DNA of 64,000 bases, taken from NCBI RefSeq assembly GCF_002723995.1, contig NZ_BEWP01000002.1, positions 186,001-250,000 on the forward strand, given 5' to 3'. The notes under the pieces are model-generated. The model did no database searches. It was not told the origin of the DNA and was given only the letters and a program-made list of their open reading frames with translations. The translations under genes were made by a program, and so were the position numbers. Positions 42,517 through 52,379 of the stretch are shown piece by piece; positions within the stretch are counted from its first letter, which is position 1, and each line of letters opens with the position of its first letter. This DNA comes from Gluconobacter kondonii. Lineage in GTDB: Bacteria > Pseudomonadota > Alphaproteobacteria > Acetobacterales > Acetobacteraceae.

Positions 42517-43992
42517 ATGATCCTGACATCCCAGACCCTTCCGACTCTGCCGGACTCCATCCTGATCTCCCCTTATGATCGGGCAAACGTCACACCCGGC
42601 ATTGTCCATCTCAGTGTCGGCAACTTCCACCGTGCCCATCAGGCCGTCTATACGGACCGCGCTCTGGCCCTTCCGGGACAGTCCGACTGGGGCATCGTGG
42701 GCATGGGCCTGATGGACCTTCCCGGCGAAGTGGCAAAGGCCGAGGCCCTGCACGCACAGGACGGTCTCTACACCCTGCGTGCCTGCCCGCCGAACCGCCC
42801 CGATACGGTCCGCGTCGTCAAGTCGCTGGTCGAATACATCCATGCCCCAGCCGACCGCGAGGCCGCTCTGAAGCGCCTGATGGACCCCGCCATCCGCATC
42901 GTCAGCCTGACCATCACCGAAGGCGGCTACTACATGGACGAGGCGGGCCGGTTCATGACCGAACACCCCACCATCGCCGAAGACCTGCATCGCCCGGTCC
43001 CACAGACGGCTTTCGGCATGATGACCGAAGCCCTGCGCCAGCGCCGTGACGCCGGGATCGCGCCCTTCACCATCCTGTCCTGCGACAACGTGCCCGCGAA
43101 TGGCGATGTCGCCCGCAATGCCGTGCTGTCCTTCGCCCGTCTGCGGGATGCGGAACTGGCGGCGTGGATCGAAGCCGAAGTGGCTTTCCCGTCCTGCATG
43201 GTCGATCGCATCACCCCGGCCGTTCATCCCGCCGACGTGGCGCGCCTCAATGCCCAGAGCGGCATCGAAGACCGCGTTCCGGTGTTCTGCGAAGACTTCA
43301 TCCAGTGGGTCGTGGAAGACAACTTCCCCGCCGGACGCCCAGCCTGGGAGCAGGTCGGCGTTCTGTTCACGGACGATGTCGAGCCATACGAACAGGTCAA
43401 GCTGCGGATGCTGAACGCGTCCCATTCCATGCTGGCCCTGCCCGGCGTGCTGATGGGATACCGGCTGGTCGATGAAGCCATGGGCGACGAACATCTCGCG
43501 GCCCTGCTGGAGCAGTTCCTGCGCCACGACGTCTCACCACAACTGACGGCGCCTCCGGGGATCAGCCTGTCGGACTATGCCGCCCAGCTTCTGGAGCGGT
43601 TCCGCAACCATGCCGTCAGCGACCAGCTTCTTCGCATCACGTCCGACAGCACGTCCAAGCTGCCGGTCTTCCTGCGCGCCACGGCGGAAGACGTTCTGAA
43701 AAACGCGCAGGACCCGCGCCGGATCGCCTTTGCCCTCGCCTGCTACTGTGCCTATCTGGTGGGCCGCGACGACGTACAGGCCAGTTTCGCCGTCACCGAA
43801 CCCCGCCTGAGCGCCGACGACCGTGCGCTGGCGCTGGACCCGAACCCGGCCAAGGCGCTGGAGATGAGCGTGTTCGCCGGATGGGGCCTTGAAGACTCCG
43901 CCGAGTTCCTCACGCGCTTCATCCAGACCCGCGAAGACCTGAAAACACGCGGCACCGCAGCCGTCCTGAAGGATCTGGTCACAAACTCATAA
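42517..43992 (+). CDS. Mannitol 2-dehydrogenase-family (polyol) oxidoreductase
   Basis: 491 residues of the long-chain mannitol dehydrogenase family. Cofactor site SVGNFHRAHQAVYTD; the catalytic set is Lys295, Asn300 and His303 (VKLRMLNASHSML), numbered exactly as in Pseudomonas fluorescens mannitol 2-dehydrogenase. It interconverts D-mannitol and D-fructose in the cytoplasm with a nicotinamide cofactor; related members act on D-arabinitol or fructuronate. The single stop codon TAA overlaps the first bases of the 80-bp repeat. The upstream 221 bases are AT-rich and hold the promoter. Confidence 0.88.
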   Translation: MILTSQTLPTLPDSILISPYDRANVTPGIVHLSVGNFHRAHQAVYTDRALALPGQSDWGIVGMGLMDLPGEVAKAEALHAQDGLYTLRACPPNRPDTVRVVKSLVEYIHAPADREAALKRLMDPAIRIVSLTITEGGYYMDEAGRFMTEHPTIAEDLHRPVPQTAFGMMTEALRQRRDAGIAPFTILSCDNVPANGDVARNAVLSFARLRDAELAAWIEAEVAFPSCMVDRITPAVHPADVARLNAQSGIEDRVPVFCEDFIQWVVEDNFPAGRPAWEQVGVLFTDDVEPYEQVKLRMLNASHSMLALPGVLMGYRLVDEAMGDEHLAALLEQFLRHDVSPQLTAPPGISLSDYAAQLLERFRNHAVSDQLLRITSDSTSKLPVFLRATAEDVLKNAQDPRRIAFALACYCAYLVGRDDVQASFAVTEPRLSADDRALALDPNPAKALEMSVFAGWGLEDSAEFLTRFIQTREDLKTRGTAAVLKDLVTNS

Positions 43993-44070
43993 AAGTTTTT
44001 GGTGAAGCTTTTTTCAAAAAGCTTCAAAGACCTCCGCCTTTTTGAAAAAAGGCGGAACCCAAAAACTTTT
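43991..44070. repeat. 80-bp three-armed palindromic repeat, copy 2
   Basis: It differs from the copy at 32411-32490 only at position 44027 (A for G). It keeps the 12-base outer inverted repeats and both inner hairpins. It is flanked by the convergent mannitol dehydrogenase (whose TAA at 43990-43992 includes its first two bases) and murA (stop at 44078), so in this location it can act as a bidirectional terminator. Confidence 0.85.
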
Positions 44071-44077
44071 ATCCAAA

Positions 44078-45334
44078 TCAGTCCGAAACGCGGGCGATAT
44101 CGGCACCGCAGGCGGCGAGCTTGCGGTCCACGCCTTCATAGCCGCGGTCCAGATGATAGATACGGCTAAGCTGCGTCTCGCCTTCGGCTGCCAGGCCCGC
44201 GAGGATCAGCGAGAAGGACGCCCGCAGATCAGTCGCCATGACCGGCGCGCCCGACAGCTTCGACACGCCACGGATAATGGCGGAGCGGCCATGCACGTTC
44301 ACGCGCGCGCCCATCCGGTTGAGTTCGGGAACATGCATGAAGCGGTTCTCGAAGATCGTCTCGGTGATCATGGACGCCCCTTCCGCCACGGACAGCATCG
44401 CCATGAACTGCGCCTGCATATCCGTCGGAAAGCCGGGATATGGCTCGGTCATGATGTCCACGCCCTGAAGCGTCCCACTGCGACGGACCCGCAAGCCGCG
44501 CGCCTCTTCCACAACCTCGACGCCTGTTTCCTCAAGCGTGCGGATTACGGCACCCAGATCATCGGCCCGTCCGCCCACGAGCAGCAGATCACCGCCCGTA
44601 ATGCCAGCCGCGCAGGCATAGGTGCCGCACTCGATGCGGTCCGGCATGACGGCGTAATGCGCGCCATGCAGCTTCTCCACACCGTCAATAACCAGCGTGC
44701 CCGACCCTTCGCCCGTGATCTGCGCGCCCATCGCGTTGAGGCAATGCACCAGATCGCTGATTTCAGGTTCACGCGCGGCGTTGACGATATGAGTGCGCCC
44801 CTTGGCCAGCGTTGCGGCCATCAGCAGGTTCTCGGTCGCGCCCACACTGGCAAACGGCAGGATGATCCGGTCGCCCTTCAACCCGTCCGGCGCGGTCGCA
44901 TTGATATAGCCGTTCTCCAGCCGGATCACGGCCCCCAGCGTCTCAAGCCCCTTGAGATGCATGTCCACGGGCCGCGTTCCAATGGCGCAGCCACCGGGCA
45001 GCGAGACCTTCGCCTCACGCGCCCGTGCCAGAAGCGGCCCCAGCACCAGAATGGAAGCGCGCATCTTGGAGACGATGTCATACGGCGCCTCGACGGAACC
45101 GATCTCGCCACCAATGGACAGCGTGCGCGGCCCAGCTTCCTCAACCGCAATACCCAGCCCCAGCAGCAGGTCGCGCATCGTCTGGATATCCGCGATGCCC
45201 GGAACATTGGACAGCACCAGCCGCTCGGACGTCAGAAGCCCCGCGACCATGAGTTTGAGGCCAGAGTTCTTCGCCCCGCCGATCTCGATTTCGCCTGTCA
45301 GGCGGCGGCCACCGCGAATGATGAAACGGTCCAT
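44078..45334 (-). CDS. murA: UDP-N-acetylglucosamine 1-carboxyvinyltransferase
   Basis: 418 residues, the normal MurA length. Evidence: [20 protein letters not shown] at the N-terminus, the catalytic Cys116 loop ([13 protein letters not shown]), [17 protein letters not shown] and [16 protein letters not shown], then NRMGARVNV. It transfers enolpyruvate from PEP to UDP-GlcNAc, the first committed peptidoglycan step, and the Cys makes it a fosfomycin target. AAGGA is eight bases before ATG 45334. dcd precedes it by 38 bases on the same strand. Confidence 0.96.
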   Translation of the reverse strand: MDRFIIRGGRRLTGEIEIGGAKNSGLKLMVAGLLTSERLVLSNVPGIADIQTMRDLLLGLGIAVEEAGPRTLSIGGEIGSVEAPYDIVSKMRASILVLGPLLARAREAKVSLPGGCAIGTRPVDMHLKGLETLGAVIRLENGYINATAPDGLKGDRIILPFASVGATENLLMAATLAKGRTHIVNAAREPEISDLVHCLNAMGAQITGEGSGTLVIDGVEKLHGAHYAVMPDRIECGTYACAAGITGGDLLLVGGRADDLGAVIRTLEETGVEVVEEARGLRVRRSGTLQGVDIMTEPYPGFPTDMQAQFMAMLSVAEGASMITETIFENRFMHVPELNRMGARVNVHGRSAIIRGVSKLSGAPVMATDLRASFSLILAGLAAEGETQLSRIYHLDRGYEGVDRKLAACGADIARVSD

Positions 45335-45372
45335 GGTGCGATCCTTGAGAAACGGGCCTTGAGAAGCGGAGG

Positions 45373-45924
45373 TTAGAGGCGGGGCGTGGTGACGCCGGAC
45401 TGGCGCATGTATTTTCCGGCACGGTCGGCATAACTGACCTCACAGGGGCTGGCACCCTGGAAGAACAGGAACTGGCAGATGCCTTCGTTCGCATAGATCC
45501 GCGCGGGCAGCGGCGTAGTGTTGCTGATCTCGATCGTGACCTGCCCCTCCCATTCCGGCTCCAGCGGCGTGACGTTCACGATAATGCCGCAACGTGCATA
45601 GGTGGACTTGCCAAGGCATACCACCAGCGTGTCACGCGGGATGCGGAAATACTCGACCGTATGCGCCAGCGCGAAGCTGTTGGGCGGGATGGTGATGTCC
45701 CCTGTACGGGTCACAAAACTGTTGGAGGCAAAATTCTTCGGATCGACAATGGCGCTGTCCACATCCGTAAAAATCTTGAATTCATCGGCCACACGCGCGT
45801 CATAGCCATAGGATGACAGCCCGTAAGAAATGACGCCCTCGCGCTTCTGGGCCTCCACGAACGGCTCGATCATGCCTTTTTCCCGGGCCATCTGGCGAAT
45901 CCATGTGTCGGGCATGATGGGCAT
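45373..45924 (-). CDS. dcd: dCTP deaminase
   Basis: 183 residues. The family pattern is clear: [60 protein letters not shown] and [35 protein letters not shown] with the catalytic Glu. It deaminates dCTP to dUTP for thymidylate synthesis. AGGAG lies eight bases before ATG 45924. It lies immediately upstream of murA. Confidence 0.95.
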   Translation of the reverse strand: MPIMPDTWIRQMAREKGMIEPFVEAQKREGVISYGLSSYGYDARVADEFKIFTDVDSAIVDPKNFASNSFVTRTGDITIPPNSFALAHTVEYFRIPRDTLVVCLGKSTYARCGIIVNVTPLEPEWEGQVTIEISNTTPLPARIYANEGICQFLFFQGASPCEVSYADRAGKYMRQSGVTTPRL

Positions 45925-46013
45925 GAAAGCACTCCTGAGCGGGGCGACAGAAATCGCCGTGCGTCTAACCCACCTGCTCTAGCGAGCGACGCCCGATCAC
46001 GCAATGTGTCAGA

Positions 46014-46928
46014 TCAGTCATTTTTCGTGAGCGCCTGTGACGAACGGCCCAGCAGAGCTTCCAGCCATTGCGGGCGCAGCTCGCTGGTCAGCACGCCCCC
46101 CACGATCAACACAGCACCCAGCAGCGTCGCAGGAGGCAGATGATCGCCTGCCATCCATCCCACAAGCCCGCCCCAGACGGGCTCTCCGGCATAGATCACG
46201 GCTGCTTTAGTCGGGGAGACGGATTTCTGTGCCCAGTTCATCACGACCTGCACCAACGCACTCAACCCACCCAGAGCCAGCGCACAGGCGATCCAGACCC
46301 ATGAGAAAACCGGAAGCACTTCCCCTGAAACCGGGACCATCAGCCCGGCAAACAGACTACCCGCTAAAAGCTGCATGACCGTTATGCGCAGACTGTCCAC
46401 ACCGCGCGCGTAAAGGCTGATGAGAACGATCTCGATCGCAATGGCAATCGCGGCACACAGCGTCAGCAGATCACCACGCCCAAAAGACAGCGACAGCGCC
46501 GCCGGTCCGGCCAGACAGACCAATCCTGCGAACGCCAGACCGATCCCGAGCCAGCTCATGAGATGCGGCGCCCGGCGCAGGAACGCCCACTGAAAGATCG
46601 GCACCAGCGGAACGTAGAGCGCCGTAATAAAGGCGGAACGACTGCTGGTGATGTCGTGCAATCCCGCACTCTGCAACACATAGCCGGTCGCAAGAGTAAC
46701 GCCGATCAAGGTTCCGGCCCAAATTTCCCGCCAATTGAAATCCAGCAGTTTCCGCCCAGCTAGAAGGCCGACGAAAACTGCGGCCATCATGAACCGGACA
46801 AAAACGAAAAACCGCGGTCCGCAATGCTGCATGGCGGTATGCAGCACAAGGAAGGTGCCACCCCACAACACTGTCACGCCCGTCAGCGCCAGCTCCTCTG
46901 GGGACGGCATGGGGAACTTGCGTTTCAC
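46014..46928 (-). CDS. EamA/DMT-family transporter
   Basis: 304 residues with ten hydrophobic segments in two halves, the EamA repeat: TVLWGGTFLVLHTAMQHCGPRFFVFVRFMMAAVFVG in the first half and IYAGEPVWGGLVGWMAGDHLPP in the second. Members export small metabolites such as amino acids or nucleosides. It starts six bases after the stop of the 59-residue protein and is the last gene of the GT4 run. Substrate not predictable. Confidence 0.82.
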   Translation of the reverse strand: MKRKFPMPSPEELALTGVTVLWGGTFLVLHTAMQHCGPRFFVFVRFMMAAVFVGLLAGRKLLDFNWREIWAGTLIGVTLATGYVLQSAGLHDITSSRSAFITALYVPLVPIFQWAFLRRAPHLMSWLGIGLAFAGLVCLAGPAALSLSFGRGDLLTLCAAIAIAIEIVLISLYARGVDSLRITVMQLLAGSLFAGLMVPVSGEVLPVFSWVWIACALALGGLSALVQVVMNWAQKSVSPTKAAVIYAGEPVWGGLVGWMAGDHLPPATLLGAVLIVGGVLTSELRPQWLEALLGRSSQALTKND

Positions 46929-46934
46929 GGGCTC

Positions 46935-47114
46935 TCAGCGCTCGTCGGGAGCGGATGAGGGAGCCTCATCCTGCGGACGCGCACGCTGCTGCTGTTTGCG
47001 GCGCATCAGATTGGCCCGGAGCGCCTTGGCCTCCCGGCTTTCCCGCTCTTCCTTTGCGGCGGCAGCGCGGTCACGGATGATCTGCTCCGTAGGGTTTGCG
47101 TCCTTACCGGTCAT
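46935..47114 (-). CDS. Small charged protein (59 residues) overlapping the GT4 gene
   Basis: ATG 47114 lies inside the end of the GT4 gene (11-base overlap), and the chain ends 6 bases before the EamA start. It is strongly charged and predicted helical: QIIRDRAAAAKEERESREAKALRANLMRRKQQQRARPQ. There is no motif. Tight coupling on both sides argues that it is a real gene; I do not know the family. Confidence 0.55.
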   Translation of the reverse strand: MTGKDANPTEQIIRDRAAAAKEERESREAKALRANLMRRKQQQRARPQDEAPSSAPDER

Positions 47115-48288
47115 GGGTCTGTTCCTCGAATGTCGTCCGCAGACGGGTGCCCAGAAGTTCGTCATACACACCCAGTGTGCGGGCCTGCATGAGCGATGTC
47201 GTATAATGGGCGATGGCATGAGCGCGGGCCTTTTCCGCCAGCCAGTCCAGCGCGTCTTCGCCTGTTTCCAGCACGCTTTTCAAGGCGTCGGCGAGAGCGT
47301 CCGCATCGTCGGGTGGCACGACCAGACCTGTCTCGCCGGGCAGGATTGTCTCCATCATCGCGCCCTGCGCCGTGCCGATCACCGGGCAGCCCATCATCTG
47401 CGCTTCCACCAGAGTGCGTCCGAACGGCTCGGGTCGGAGCGATGGCGCCACGACGACGCTTGCTAGCTCGCAGGCCGCGGGCATGTCGGTGCAAGTTCCG
47501 ATGAACCGGACATGGTCTTCAAGCCCGAGTTCCTGCACCCGCTGCTGCAGCCTACGGGAGAACTTCCGGTCATTCTCTGGGCCTGCCAGAACGCAGATCC
47601 ATCCCGTGCCCATCTTCGAGCGCAGCAGGCCCAGCGCCTCAAGCAGAACGCCCTGACCTTTCCATGCCGTCAGCCGCGCGGGCATAAGAATGATTTTTGC
47701 TTCCGCAGGCGCGCGCCAGGCTTCAGCCAGTTTCTGCACGCGCTCACCGGAAATCACACCGGCTTCGAACTCCTGCGGGTCTGCCCCGCGCGGAATGACA
47801 CGAAGACGGCTTTCCGGCACGCCGTATTCGCTCCGCAGCCGGCTCGCAATGAACTCCGAGATGGCGATGACGCGCACGCCCCGCGCCAGCACGGAATTAT
47901 AGAGTTTCTTGCCCCACCATGTCGCCTCATGCACGCCATGCCATGTCGTCACGAGCGGGACGTTTTCGCGGCGACAGGCGATCCATGCTGCCCAGGCCGG
48001 AATCCGCGAACGCGCATGGACCAGATCCACGCCTTCACGCCGGATAATCGCCTGCAGATCCCGCGCCCGGCGCAGGACGGCGAAAGGGGATTTTTTCTTC
48101 AGATCAAGCGCGATATGCCGACCACCCGCATGACGGAGCTGCACCAGAAGACGCCCCGGACGCGAAGCCACAAGCGCGGTGCCTCCGCCTTGGGTGATAG
48201 CAGACGCAATCTCGACAGCCCCGCGCTCCAGACCGCCGGTGCCCAGCACCGGAAGAACCTGAAGGATGACGGGAGAGCGGTCGGTCAT
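47104..48288 (-). CDS. Glycosyltransferase family 4 (GT-B)
   Basis: 394 residues. It opens ILQVLPVLGTGGLERGAVEIA and has LVHARSRIPAWAAWIACRR, VTTWHGVHE, then the GT4 C-terminal domain: IILMPARLTAWKGQGVLLEALGLL, RFIGTCTDMPAACELASVVVAPSLRPEPFGRTLVEAQMMGCPVIGT with the E-x7-E motif. It transfers a sugar from a nucleotide donor to a lipopolysaccharide or other glycan acceptor. It leads a run with the 59-residue protein and the EamA transporter. Confidence 0.87.
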   Translation of the reverse strand: MTDRSPVILQVLPVLGTGGLERGAVEIASAITQGGGTALVASRPGRLLVQLRHAGGRHIALDLKKKSPFAVLRRARDLQAIIRREGVDLVHARSRIPAWAAWIACRRENVPLVTTWHGVHEATWWGKKLYNSVLARGVRVIAISEFIASRLRSEYGVPESRLRVIPRGADPQEFEAGVISGERVQKLAEAWRAPAEAKIILMPARLTAWKGQGVLLEALGLLRSKMGTGWICVLAGPENDRKFSRRLQQRVQELGLEDHVRFIGTCTDMPAACELASVVVAPSLRPEPFGRTLVEAQMMGCPVIGTAQGAMMETILPGETGLVVPPDDADALADALKSVLETGEDALDWLAEKARAHAIAHYTTSLMQARTLGVYDELLGTRLRTTFEEQTHDR

Positions 48289-48397
48289 GAGGGTTCTGCG
48301 GAGCCTGTTCCGGAAGGGTATTTTCAGATGAAAACAGCCTGTAGCCGGGTCTGCCTCCCCTTCCCACCCGAAAAATGAAAAACGGCCCCCCTGAACG

Positions 48398-48475
48398 ACA
48401 AAAGGGGCGGCCCCCGTGCCATTTCCAGCACGAAAACCACCCCTTTCGCCTGTATCGGGAGCCGCAGCTCCCGAT
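48398..48475 (-). terminator. Double hairpin after sldA
   Basis: On the minus strand, ATCGGGAGC/GCTCCCGAT (48454-48475, four-base loop) begins five bases after the sldA stop. A second, longer stem built on AAAGGGG...CCCCTTTT (48398-48448) ends in TTTTGTCGTT. Together they can end and protect the sldBA transcript. Confidence 0.65.
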
Positions 48476-48479
48476 TTTA

Positions 48480-50699
48480 TCAGCCCTTGTGATCGGGCAG
48501 GGCGTAAACCACCAGCTGGTCGCTGACCGGCGTCATCATGAAGTGATGTCCACCCGCCATGATGGCGACGTATTGGTGACCATTGGCCTCGTAGGTCATC
48601 GGGTTGGCCTGTCCGCCGCCCGGCAGAACCGCGCTCCAGACCACCTTGCCGGTATGTTCGTCGATAGCGCGGATCTGGTTATCCGTAGCTGCACCGATGA
48701 ACACCAGACCGCCAGCCGTCACGACCGAACCACCATTGTTCGGTGTGCCGATCTCCCAAGGCAGACCAGTCGGCAGACCCCAGGGACCATTGGCACGGGC
48801 CGTTCCAAGCGGATGCTGCCACAGCACCTTCTGACCATGCTTCATGTCGATGGCCGTGATCATGCCGTAGGGCGGACGGTTGCACATCATACCCGTGTAC
48901 TGGTTCCAGAACGGGGTCACGACGATGCCGTAAGGCGTGCCATCCATAGCGCCGTTACCCTCGGCGCCGCCGCCACCCGGTTTGTAGTTCGGGTCGTCGA
49001 TCGGCATCAGGCCAAGCGCGTCGGCCTTCTTGCGGGTCACGAGCTGGTCGTACATCGGGGTGATGTTCCAGTTCGCAATCAGGATGCCGCTCTGCGGATC
49101 ATAGGACATGGAGCCCCAGTCACTGCCGCCGTTATAGCCCGGATACTCGATCCACGGCTTGTCGACGCTCGGCACCGTGAACTCACCCGTATAGTTCGCA
49201 CGACGGAACTTGATACGGCAGAAGAGCTGGTCAAGCGGAGACATGCCCCACATGTCCGTCTCTTTCAGATCCGGCACGCGCAGGGCGGGCATCCCGGTGG
49301 ACCAGGGCTGCGTCGGCGCACGCGGATCGCCCGGAATCACACCCGGAGACGGAGCAGGACGCTCCTCAACCGGCAGGATAGGCTTGCCGTCGCGGCGGTC
49401 GAGCACGAAAGTCTGGCCGCGCTTGGTCGGCATGATGAGCGCCGGAACGGGCTGACCATCCGGGCCAGGCATATCCATCAGGGTTGCCTGTGAGCCGATA
49501 TCATAGTCCCAGACGTCCTTGTGAGCCGTCTGGAAGACCCAGCGCGGTGCGCCTGTCTTCACATCGAGAGCAACAACTGCGGAAGAAACCTTGTTCTCTT
49601 CGGGGCTCCGCAGCGCACTGTAATAGTCCGAAGCCGAGTTTCCGGTCGGGACGTAAACGAGGCCGAGCGCATTGTCGCCCGTCATCGCAGCCCAGGAGTT
49701 CGGCGTACCACGGCTGTAGTGGTTGTTGCCCGTCGGCTGGCTGTGATCGTTGGGATTGTTCACATCCCACGCCCACAGGAACTTGCCGCTTTCGGCGTCA
49801 TAACCACGAATCACGCCCGACGGCGCCCAGCGGCGCTGGCCGTCGAGAACTTCGTGGTTGACCACGACCACACCATTCACAACCGGCGGCGGCGTCGTCA
49901 TGGACACGAAGCCGGGGACGGACTCGCCCATGCCCTGCATCAGGTTGACCTGACCGCCATGCCCGAAGCCTTCGCACAGATTGCCGGTCGCGGCATCAAC
50001 CGCGATCAGACGCATATCGAGCGTACCTTCGAGAATACGATTGTGGCAGGGCTGGCCTTCCGGCACCTGCGACGACGTGAAATAGGTCACACCCTTACAC
50101 GCGGCGGTGTAGGGAATGGCTTCGTATTTCTCGTTGATGTTGTGACGCCAGATCTCCTTACCCGTTGCCGGGTCGAGCTTCATGATGTCGTTCTGTGCCG
50201 AACACATGTAGAGGCCGTCACCCACCTTGATCGGCGTGGTTTCGGCAGCCCATTTGTTCGTCTGTCCCGGGCGCGGATAGCTGCCCGTGTGATAGACGAA
50301 AGCCACCTTGAGCTGATCGGCGTTCTGCGGCGTGATTTCCGACAGCGGCGAATAGCGCGTCTGGCTGTCATCACGGCCATAGGCAGACCAGTCTCCCTGC
50401 GCGGGAGCAGCACTCTGCTGCGGCACCATCTGCGGAACGTCGTTCGGGTCCATGGACCCGATATCCGGCAGATTGGCAGCGTTCACGCCCGCAGCCTGCG
50501 GCGCATAGGGAGACGGGCCGGAGAAGCGGCTCGTACTGGCAGGAGTCGTTGCCGTCGGCTCGTCGGCGTTGCCGGGGCCGGGAACGGAAGCCGTCGGCGA
50601 ACCGCCACTTCCGGCAGGAGCGAACTGGGCGTTGGCGGCCAGCGGAGCACAGGCCAGCGTGACGCAGGCTGCGGTGGCGAGAAGATGGGATCTGCGCAT
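48480..50699 (-). CDS. sldA: PQQ-dependent polyol/glycerol dehydrogenase, large subunit
   Basis: 739 residues. A signal peptide (LLATAACVTLACAPLAANA|QF) is followed by a Pro/Ser/Thr-rich linker to about residue 100 and an eight-bladed PQQ beta-propeller (WSAYGRDDSQTRYSPLSEITPQN, LDPATGKEIWRHN, IDEHTGKVVWSA). Length, linker and the adjacent sldB identify the Gluconobacter SldA enzyme that oxidises glycerol, sorbitol, arabitol, mannitol and gluconate at carbon 5 in the periplasm and passes electrons to ubiquinone. Its ATG overlaps the sldB stop by one base (TGATG), so the two subunits are translationally coupled. Confidence 0.92.
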   Translation of the reverse strand: MRRSHLLATAACVTLACAPLAANAQFAPAGSGGSPTASVPGPGNADEPTATTPASTSRFSGPSPYAPQAAGVNAANLPDIGSMDPNDVPQMVPQQSAAPAQGDWSAYGRDDSQTRYSPLSEITPQNADQLKVAFVYHTGSYPRPGQTNKWAAETTPIKVGDGLYMCSAQNDIMKLDPATGKEIWRHNINEKYEAIPYTAACKGVTYFTSSQVPEGQPCHNRILEGTLDMRLIAVDAATGNLCEGFGHGGQVNLMQGMGESVPGFVSMTTPPPVVNGVVVVNHEVLDGQRRWAPSGVIRGYDAESGKFLWAWDVNNPNDHSQPTGNNHYSRGTPNSWAAMTGDNALGLVYVPTGNSASDYYSALRSPEENKVSSAVVALDVKTGAPRWVFQTAHKDVWDYDIGSQATLMDMPGPDGQPVPALIMPTKRGQTFVLDRRDGKPILPVEERPAPSPGVIPGDPRAPTQPWSTGMPALRVPDLKETDMWGMSPLDQLFCRIKFRRANYTGEFTVPSVDKPWIEYPGYNGGSDWGSMSYDPQSGILIANWNITPMYDQLVTRKKADALGLMPIDDPNYKPGGGGAEGNGAMDGTPYGIVVTPFWNQYTGMMCNRPPYGMITAIDMKHGQKVLWQHPLGTARANGPWGLPTGLPWEIGTPNNGGSVVTAGGLVFIGAATDNQIRAIDEHTGKVVWSAVLPGGGQANPMTYEANGHQYVAIMAGGHHFMMTPVSDQLVVYALPDHKG

Positions 50700-51079
50700 C
50701 AGATGGCTCCCCTCAGGGTGCGGCGGGTTTCCAGTCGGCGAAGAACAGGAATGGTGAGAACGACGAGGATACCCAGCAGCGTGGGGCCAAAATCGCGCGG
50801 CAGAAGATCAACCGGGCTGAAACCCACTTCCCACAGCGACCAGACCCATGTGTAAGCCAGCGCACCCAGATAAAGGAAAGCACCGAGCGTACGGCCCAGA
50901 ACCATGAACACGCCGCTGGCAACCAGCACGACGCCACAGATCAGATAATAGACGGAGCCGCCCAGCATCGCGAGTTGAGCCCCGCCGATAACAAAGAACA
51001 GCCCCACCAGAACGATAACAACCCCAAGCACGAGCGTGAGCCACTCGGTCAGGGTTCTGTTGCCATAAGTATTTGGCAT
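50699..51079 (-). CDS. sldB: Polyol dehydrogenase membrane subunit
   Basis: 126 residues with four or five transmembrane helices: LTLVLGVVIVLVGLFFVIGGAQLAML, YYLICGVVLVASGVFMVLG, LGAFLYLGALAYTWVWSLWEVGF, and FGPTLLGILVVLTIPVL. The same five-helix domain forms the N-terminus of membrane glucose dehydrogenase, where it holds the enzyme and reaches ubiquinone. It is required for SldA function. It is the first gene of sldBA; its promoter lies in 51080-51230, which is AT-rich and contains no gene. Confidence 0.92.
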   Translation of the reverse strand: MPNTYGNRTLTEWLTLVLGVVIVLVGLFFVIGGAQLAMLGGSVYYLICGVVLVASGVFMVLGRTLGAFLYLGALAYTWVWSLWEVGFSPVDLLPRDFGPTLLGILVVLTIPVLRRLETRRTLRGAI

Positions 51080-51230
51080 CGGTGAAAGCCTCCTGCACTG
51101 ATACCCGGGACGGTAATTCCGGACTTTCAGGAAAGCTACGGCTCTTTTGCAATATTCCCCTGTTTTATTCTAACAAAACCGTGTGCGAATGCAGTTTCAT
51201 TATGGCGAATTCAAATAAACGTTATTCCAA

Positions 51231-52379
51231 TTACCCAGCCGGAATCGTGACAACCGCGCCACCCGTATGATTGGTCGCCGCAAGGGCCGCCAGAACCTGC
51301 ACCATCGTAAAGGCCAGCTTGCTCTGGAAATCCCGGTCGCTGATCCAGAACCACGCATTGTGATAGCTGACGGCAGCGTAAGGATCGTCCGGCTCTTCCT
51401 TGCCCGAATGGATCACGACTTCGGGCCGGTTCTCAATTCCGACCTGCCCGATCGTTGGCGGCGTACGACCGGCCTTGATGTCGCCTTCCGGAACCTCGAC
51501 CTCATAGGCAAGCTGCGTCAGCATCGCGAGCATCGAGCGCGTCAGGATCGCAATCTGGCCCGGATGTTTGGGGTAAGGCCCATAAACGATCTCGGCCTCT
51601 TCCGCAGTCGGATCGAGATGCAGCAGGCGGCGCACTTCCGCCTGAATCGCGAGCAGATTGCTTTCCGAAGTGGATGTCAGAACAAGGTAGGACCGTTCAG
51701 GCCCCGGCCCGCTGCCACTGCCGTTACTGTCGGACTTGCCACCGTTCTTCTTACTGTCTGTTGACGTTACCGGATCGGTCGTGATGCGGATGGTCATGGC
51801 ACCCGCAACCTGAAGCTGCCGCAGATCATGCAGCAGCAGATAGAACCGCACCGACCCGCCGCCGAACGGTCCCGCGCCGAGACCCCGCACATTGGACAGA
51901 CCATCAATGGACTGCGCCGTCAGACGCAACAGCGTGTCGATCGGCAGACCGCCAAGGCTGAGAGGCATGATGACGGTCGGCGAGATCGGCCGGACCACGT
52001 TCTCCGCGTATTGCTGCCCGGTGACGGGCTGATAGGTGAAAGTCGGGCTTTCCCCGAGGGACATGCTGCCCGTGCCAAACAGATAGTTCCCGACCGCCGT
52101 TGCCGGATAGGCATAGAAACCACCGCTGACGCTCTTGGAGACGCTGTAACCCGCAATCACCTGCGTCGTATCGAGGAAGGTCGGCGGATCAGCATAGCGC
52201 AGCCGCACGATGTTGAGCAGCATCTCGTGCTTCTGGGTATCCCCCAGCGCGCGGGAGTATTCGAGCTGGTCGTTACGCAGCTTTCCCGGCCCCATCGGAC
52301 CACAGGCAGAGAGCCCGATTGCGGAAAAACAGGTCAGGGCAGCCAGCAGCGTGGCACGAAAGTAGGAAGGATTCGGCAT
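51231..52379 (-). CDS. Unknown outer-membrane-type lipoprotein
   Basis: 382 residues. A lipoprotein signal with lipobox LSAC (Cys26). The mature protein has MLLNIVRLRYADPPTFLDTTQVIAGYSVSKSV, three low-complexity parts, and a Gly/Ser/Lys linker at about residues 213-231 rich in S, N, G and K. The C-terminal part (EVRRLLHLDPTAEEAEIVYGPY, WFWISDRDFQSKLAFTMVQVLAAL) looks folded. I do not recognise a family. It stands alone upstream of sldB in the same direction, 151 bases away. No evidence links it to polyol oxidation. Confidence 0.65.
   Translation of the reverse strand: MPNPSYFRATLLAALTCFSAIGLSACGPMGPGKLRNDQLEYSRALGDTQKHEMLLNIVRLRYADPPTFLDTTQVIAGYSVSKSVSGGFYAYPATAVGNYLFGTGSMSLGESPTFTYQPVTGQQYAENVVRPISPTVIMPLSLGGLPIDTLLRLTAQSIDGLSNVRGLGAGPFGGGSVRFYLLLHDLRQLQVAGAMTIRITTDPVTSTDSKKNGGKSDSNGSGSGPGPERSYLVLTSTSESNLLAIQAEVRRLLHLDPTAEEAEIVYGPYPKHPGQIAILTRSMLAMLTQLAYEVEVPEGDIKAGRTPPTIGQVGIENRPEVVIHSGKEEPDDPYAAVSYHNAWFWISDRDFQSKLAFTMVQVLAALAATNHTGGAVVTIPAG

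Noticed and set aside
49521-50855. 444-codon plus-strand open frame over sldA and sldB
   Set aside because: Antisense shadow; sldA carries clear PQQ-propeller motifs.
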